10,759 nt of DNA from VFMC01 sp040380855 (GTDB lineage: Bacteria; Actinomycetota; Acidimicrobiia; Acidimicrobiales; Ilumatobacteraceae): contig JBEIIG010000098.1 of NCBI GenBank assembly GCA_040380855.1, positions 1 to 10,759 on the forward strand, given 5' to 3'. Positions 6,732 to 10,759 of this stretch are shown here, piece by piece. Every line of letters begins with the position of its first letter. The stretch's first letter is position 1. A program made the translations under genes and the position numbers. The notes beneath the pieces were generated by a model. The model ran no database searches. It saw only the letters and a program-made list of their open reading frames with translations, and was not told the origin of the DNA.

Positions 6732-7709
6732 TCTTCTGCACCCCAGCGCGCCGTCCAACGACGGTGCCGACGCCCTGCAGGGCCTCACCAGCGAATCGCT
6801 GTCGCCCACGAAACTGGCGATGAAGCGGTTCATGCACCACAAGGGGGCTGTGGTGGCCCTCGTCGTGCTGGCGATCTTGATGCTCATCGCCCTCCTCGCT
6901 CCGATCACCGCCCGATACGGCGTGAACGAGACCGTGTTCAAGACCAGCGCCGAGCGTCCGAACTACAACCTGCCACCTTCGAGCGTCGCATGGCTCGGCA
7001 CCGACGACATCGGACGCGACCTCTACAGCCGACTCATCTACGGTTTGCGCGTGTCGCTGCTCATTGCCTTGGTATCGGCGGTGATCAGCACGCTCCTCGG
7101 GGTGTCGATCGGTGCGATCGCCGGTCTGCGGGGCGGGCGCTTCGACGACATCCTGATGCGGGTGACGGACCTGTTCCTCGCGTTTCCGTTCCTCGTCACC
7201 TTGCTGCTCCTGCGCAGTGTGCTGGCCAGTGTCTCGTGGCTCGAGCCCATCGTCGGCGAAATCACATCGATCCGTTTCGTGATCGTGCTGTTCGGGCTCA
7301 CCGGGTGGATGGTGGTGGCGCGCATCATGCGCGGCCAGGTCCTGGCGCTGAAAGAGCGCGAGTTCATCGAGGCCTCGAGGGCCCTCGGGGCCAGCAACAC
7401 TCGCATCGTCATGAAGCACCTCATCCCCAACTCCATCGGCCCGATCCTGGTAGCGCTCACATTCTCCGTGGCCGCCTCGATCGTCTCCGAGGCGACGCTC
7501 GCCTTCTTCGGGTACGGCCCTCAGGCGGGTGACGGCGCAACGTCGCTTGGCATTCTGGTGGCCGGATCGCGCGGGGCGCTGTTGCCGGGCTACTGGTGGC
7601 TGGTGGTGTTCCCCGGGGTGCTCCTGGTGGTCACCACACTCTGTGTGAACTTCGTGGGCGATGGCCTACGCGATGCCACCGATCCGAAGCTCGACATGGG
7701 AGGCAAGTG

Positions 7710-7710
<1 letters not shown>
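6724..7710 (+). CDS. oppC: ABC transporter permease, OppC/DppC type
   Basis: Second membrane subunit, pairing with OppB to form the channel; 328 aa. A cytoplasmic N-terminal tail of about 40 residues precedes the first helix (AVVALVVLAILMLIALLAP). Then come the family hallmark LGTDDIGRDLYSRLIYG and five further predicted helices. The EAA coupling loop begins near Glu213 (EFIEASRALGASNTRI) and continues to KHLIPN. The end, VGDGLRDATDPK, is typical of OppC. The start is the rare codon TTG at 6724, overlapping the oppB stop by 8 nt. It is supported by GAGGA at 6713-6717 (6-nt spacing) and by the normal tail length. The first in-frame ATG downstream would remove most of that tail. The stop shares one base with the oppD start (TGATG). 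Confidence 0.95.
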
Positions 7711-8689
<979 letters not shown>

Positions 8690-8693
<4 letters not shown>

Positions 8694-9691
8694 GCACCGA
8701 ACCGATCCTGACGGTCGAGCACCTCACGAAGAACTTCACTGTGCGCAGTTCCAAGGGGCTGCGGTCGGTCACTCGCACCGTTCAGGCGGTGTCGGATGTG
8801 TCCTTCCAGATCAGCCGCGGTGAGACCCTGGGCCTGGTGGGTGAGTCGGGATCCGGCAAGACCACCGTCGGTCGCTGTGTGCTGCAGCTGATCCAACCGA
8901 CCGGCGGATCGGTCGTGTTCCAGGGTCGGGAACTGGTCGGGATGCCGGCCAACGAGCTGCGGCTGCTGCGGCGCGAGATGCAGATCGTATTCCAGGACCC
9001 GTATGCGTCGCTCGACCCGCGCCGCACGGTGTTCGACGCCGTGGCCGAGCCGCTCGAGATCCAGAAGGTGTCGGGCGATCATGCAGCGAGGGTGGCCGAA
9101 CTCCTCGAACTCGTCGGACTGGCCCCCGACCATGCCCGCCGATTCCCGCACGAGTTCTCCGGTGGCCAGCGCCAGCGCATCGGGGTGGCTCGAGCCCTGG
9201 CACTGAATCCATCGCTGATCGTGCTCGACGAGCCGGTGTCGGCGCTCGACGTGAGCATCCAGGCCGGTGTGGTGAACCTGCTCGAAGACCTGCAGGAGCA
9301 GCGCGGCCTGAGCTATCTGTTCATCGCCCACGACCTGTCGGTGGTGCGCCACATCAGCGATGTCGTGGCCGTGATGTACCTGGGCAAGTTGATGGAGATC
9401 GGGCCGGCCGACGAGGTGTACAACTCGCCCAGCCACCCCTATACGCAGGCGCTGCTGTCGGCCATTCCCGAGCCCGATCCGGTGACCGAGCGCCAGCGCC
9501 AACGCATCTTGCTGCAGGGCGATGTGCCCAGCCCCATCAACCCGCCCAGCGGCTGCCGGTTCCGTACCCGCTGCCCGATCGCCCAGCCGGTGTGCGCCGA
9601 GGAAGAGCCGGTGCTGGTCGATCGCGGCCAGGGTCATCCGGTTGCCTGCCACTTCGCCCAGGCCGTTCCGGTCACTGTGGCTGCCCGATAG
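8690..9691 (+). CDS. oppF: ABC transporter ATP-binding protein, OppF/DppF type
   Basis: Second ATPase, expected to form a heterodimer with OppD beneath OppB/OppC; 333 aa. Walker A GESGSGKTT has Lys57. It also has VFQDPYASLDPR, the signature FSGGQRQR, Walker B LIVLDEPVSALD and H-loop IAHDLSVV. The C-terminal extension runs from SHPYTQALLSAIPEPDP. It also has four cysteines (289, 295, 302, 320) with the same CX5CX6C spacing as OppD. The GTG start at 8690 overlaps the oppD stop (GTGA) and has GGAGGT at 8678-8683, spacing 6. Nucleotide motifs are complete, so both ATP sites should work. The TAG stop at 9689-9691 lies inside a possible -10 box and ribosome binding site for secG. Confidence 0.96.
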
Positions 9692-9694
9692 GAT
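9665..9694 (+). promoter_or_regulatory. Candidate leaderless promoter or Shine-Dalgarno site for secG
   Basis: TAGGAT (9689-9694) fits TANNNT and ends 7 nt before the secG GTG, the spacing expected of a leaderless transcript. GTTCCG (9665-9670) is a weak -35 at 18 bp. The same bases contain AGGA (9690-9693), a moderate ribosome binding site 8 nt from the GTG if secG is read from the opp transcript. The two readings are not exclusive. Confidence 0.4.
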
Positions 9695-9701
9695 CCCGCC
9701 C

Positions 9702-9944
9702 GTGCGCGACTTCATCATGATCCTGATGGTGATCCTCAACCTGCTGTCGCTGGTGGGGATGATCGGCGGTGTGCTCATGCACAGCGGCCGTGGTGGCGGG
9801 TTGTCCGACATGCTCGGTGGCGGTGGCATGGCCACAGCACTCGGTTCGGCTGCGGCCGAGCGCAACCTCACCCGCATCACCACGGTGTTCGCGCTGGTGT
9901 GGATCATGACGGTCATCGCACTGGGCTTCTTGTTGGTGCGCTGA
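9702..9944 (+). CDS. secG: SecG, preprotein translocase subunit
   Basis: Small membrane subunit of the SecYEG export channel, 80 aa, normal for SecG. It shows two membrane helices (about residues 4-24 and 57-79) joined by the Gly-rich loop HSGRGGGLSDMLGGG, which matches the SecG consensus. The start is taken as GTG at 9702, because AGGA lies 8 nt upstream and the helix then has a short charged lead-in (RDF). ATG at 9717 is the alternative and would trim five residues. It starts 10 bp after oppF. In many actinobacteria secG follows gap-pgk-tpiA directly; here the transporter genes lie between. Confidence 0.93.
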   Translation: MRDFIMILMVILNLLSLVGMIGGVLMHSGRGGGLSDMLGGGGMATALGSAAAERNLTRITTVFALVWIMTVIALGFLLVR

Positions 9945-9961
9945 GCGCCACCGGGTAACCT
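9933..9961 (+). promoter_or_regulatory. Candidate tRNA-Leu promoter
   Basis: TTGGTG (9933-9938) and TAACCT (9956-9961) are spaced 17 bp, inside and just after the secG 3' end. Transcription would begin near 9968, about 22 nt before the tRNA. Both boxes are moderate matches. Confidence 0.4.
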
Positions 9962-9968
9962 CACTCTC

Positions 9969-9984
9969 CCGACGTTCACGTCGG
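9969..9984 (+). terminator. Small hairpin between secG and tRNA-Leu
   Basis: CCGACG (9969-9974) pairs with CGTCGG (9979-9984) over a TTCA loop; no T-tract follows. It could be a weak terminator after secG or a processing structure in the tRNA leader. Confidence 0.35.
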
Positions 9985-9989
9985 TCCAC

Positions 9990-10076
9990 GTCGAAGTGGC
10001 GAAATAGGCAGACGCGCTAGCTTGAGGGGCTAGTGCCCGTAAGGGCGTGGGGGTTCAAGTCCCCCCTTCGACACCA
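9990..10076 (+). tRNA. tRNA-Leu (anticodon GAG)
   Basis: An 87-nt class II tRNA folds completely. The acceptor GTCGAAG (9990-9996) pairs with CTTCGAC (10066-10072); the discriminator is A and CCA is encoded (10074-10076). The D-arm is closed by GCG/CGC. The anticodon stem CTAGC/GCTAG holds loop TTGAGGG, with GAG at 10024-10026 reading CUC/CUU leucine codons. A long variable arm (CCC GTAA GGG core) is typical of leucine tRNA. The T-arm is GGGGG-TTCAAGT-CCCCC. CTC is a common leucine codon in the neighbouring genes. Confidence 0.97.
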
Positions 10077-10079
10077 GTG

Positions 10080-10101
10080 TCTGGGAGAGTTCCCAGATTT
10101 T
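10080..10101 (+). terminator. Intrinsic terminator after tRNA-Leu
   Basis: TCTGGGA (10080-10086) pairs with TCCCAGA (10091-10097) over a GAGT loop and is followed by TTTT (10098-10101). It begins 4 nt after the tRNA CCA end, so it fits as the tRNA terminator. Confidence 0.8.
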
Positions 10102-10236
10102 CACCCCCACCGTCCGGCGTCGAGCACACCGCTCCGCCGGAGGCGATGGAGTTGGACCGCTCAGGAACGCGAGAGGGCCATCTCTCCTCGGCGGCGATGC
10201 TGGCCGCGTGTCCGATCCAGCACGAGGCCGTCGACC

Positions 10237-10249
10237 TATCCTCCGCGGG
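10237..10249 (+). promoter_or_regulatory. Candidate leaderless promoter for the methyltransferase gene
   Basis: TATCCT (10237-10242) is a good -10 and ends 6 nt before the GTG at 10249. No Shine-Dalgarno box precedes that start. Both facts suggest the mRNA begins at or next to the start codon. The -35 region is not recognisable. The rest of 10102-10236 shows no gene that I can support. Confidence 0.45.
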
Positions 10250-10759
10250 TGGGCCTTCCTGATTTCGTGCCGTCGCCGAACCAGCTGGATCTGGATCTCT
10301 ACGAGATCGAGAACAGGGCACTCGACCGACTGGGTGTCGTTCTCGATGCGATGCGGAAGCTCGCGCCGTGGGCAGGACGCACACTGGTCGACCTCGGTTG
10401 CGGAAGCGGGTTCTGGTTGCAGAAGTACACCGACGCCACCGAGGTCATCGGAGTCGAGCCCGACGAGCGGCTGATCCCGACCGCTCGTCGTCGAGTTCCC
10501 GGGATGGAGGTGTTGTTGGGGTCGGCCGAACACATTCCGCTTCCTGACTCGTCGGTGGACGTCGTGCATGCCCGGTTCGCCTATTTCTTCCCGCCGGGAT
10601 GCGAGGCCGGCTTCGACGAGGTGATGCGGGTGCTGCGACCCGGCGGGACCCTCGTGGTTGTCGACAACGATCTTCGGCACGGTGAGTTTGCAGAGCTTGT
10701 CGTTCGCTCGGCGTGGGCTCAGCCACAAGGACAAGCATCGACCACCGATGCGTGGTGGC
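10249..10759 (+). CDS. Class I SAM-dependent methyltransferase (type 11 family), 5' part
   Basis: The first 170 codons are in the window; the gene runs off the 3' end. A short lead (MGLPDFVPSPNQ) precedes helix residues and motif I VDLGCGSG (47-54), which binds S-adenosylmethionine. VIGVEPD (66-72) supplies the acidic residue for the ribose. Motif III is the SAEHIPLPDSSVDVVHARF stretch, and RVLRPGGTLVVVDND follows; this order is standard for methyltransferase type 11 proteins. The substrate cannot be told. GTG at 10249 is chosen because the family-like N-terminus begins there and a -10 box sits just upstream; GTG at 10267 is possible. The tRNA terminator and about 150 bp separate it from the genes before, so it is its own transcription unit. 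Confidence 0.87.
   Translation, partial: MGLPDFVPSPNQLDLDLYEIENRALDRLGVVLDAMRKLAPWAGRTLVDLGCGSGFWLQKYTDATEVIGVEPDERLIPTARRRVPGMEVLLGSAEHIPLPDSSVDVVHARFAYFFPPGCEAGFDEVMRVLRPGGTLVVVDNDLRHGEFAELVVRSAWAQPQGQASTTDAWW

Noticed and set aside
9990..10076. tRNA-Leu as an integration (att) site for a mobile element
   Set aside because: No integrase, no repeated tRNA 3' end and no foreign-looking genes are visible in the window.
10131..10186. Short palindromes (CTCCGCCGGAG and GAGAG...CTCTC) between the tRNA and the methyltransferase gene
   Set aside because: Arms of five bases in GC-rich DNA are expected by chance, and no adjacent T-tract or promoter gives them a role.

Overview
The window is high-GC DNA with many GTG and TTG starts, strong Shine-Dalgarno boxes, TANNNT-type -10 boxes and tightly overlapping genes. 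Together with a rapZ-gap-pgk-tpiA-secG backbone this points to an actinobacterium (Actinomycetota). I suspect the Acidimicrobiia, but that rests on the look of the proteins and not on a search. All genes are on the + strand. I see no phage, transposon, CRISPR or plasmid signal.

Layout: (1) 1-723, the 3' part of rapZ. (2) 782-3702, a glycolytic operon gap-pgk-tpiA covering the triose-phosphate steps. (3) 3703-3904, a 202-bp gene-free region with a candidate promoter, a small inverted repeat and a leader hairpin. (4) 3905-9691, a complete five-gene peptide-type ABC importer: lipoprotein substrate-binding protein, two permeases and two ATPases. A 12-bp hairpin separates the binding-protein gene from the rest. 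(5) 9702-9944, secG. (6) 9990-10076, tRNA-Leu(GAG), followed by an intrinsic terminator. (7) 10249-10759, the 5' part of a SAM-dependent methyltransferase gene, probably read from a leaderless transcript.

How the genes work together: Gap, Pgk and TpiA interconvert triose phosphates and 3-phosphoglycerate with NADH and ATP formation. The binding protein is anchored outside the membrane by a lipid and a Thr/Ala/Pro tether. It delivers ligand to the OppB/OppC channel, which OppD/OppF power. SecG belongs to the SecYEG translocon, which also exports proteins such as this lipoprotein.

The main discovery is in the substrate-binding protein (3905-5662). Its domain order looks circularly permuted. 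The strand-rich segment that normally opens a family-5 binding protein is missing after the lipobox and linker. A segment of that character is instead fused after the normal C-terminal end (about residues 520-585). Secondary points are an unusually short Pgk N-domain, the transporter cassette sitting between tpiA and secG, and rapZ lying directly beside gap without yvcK or whiA.
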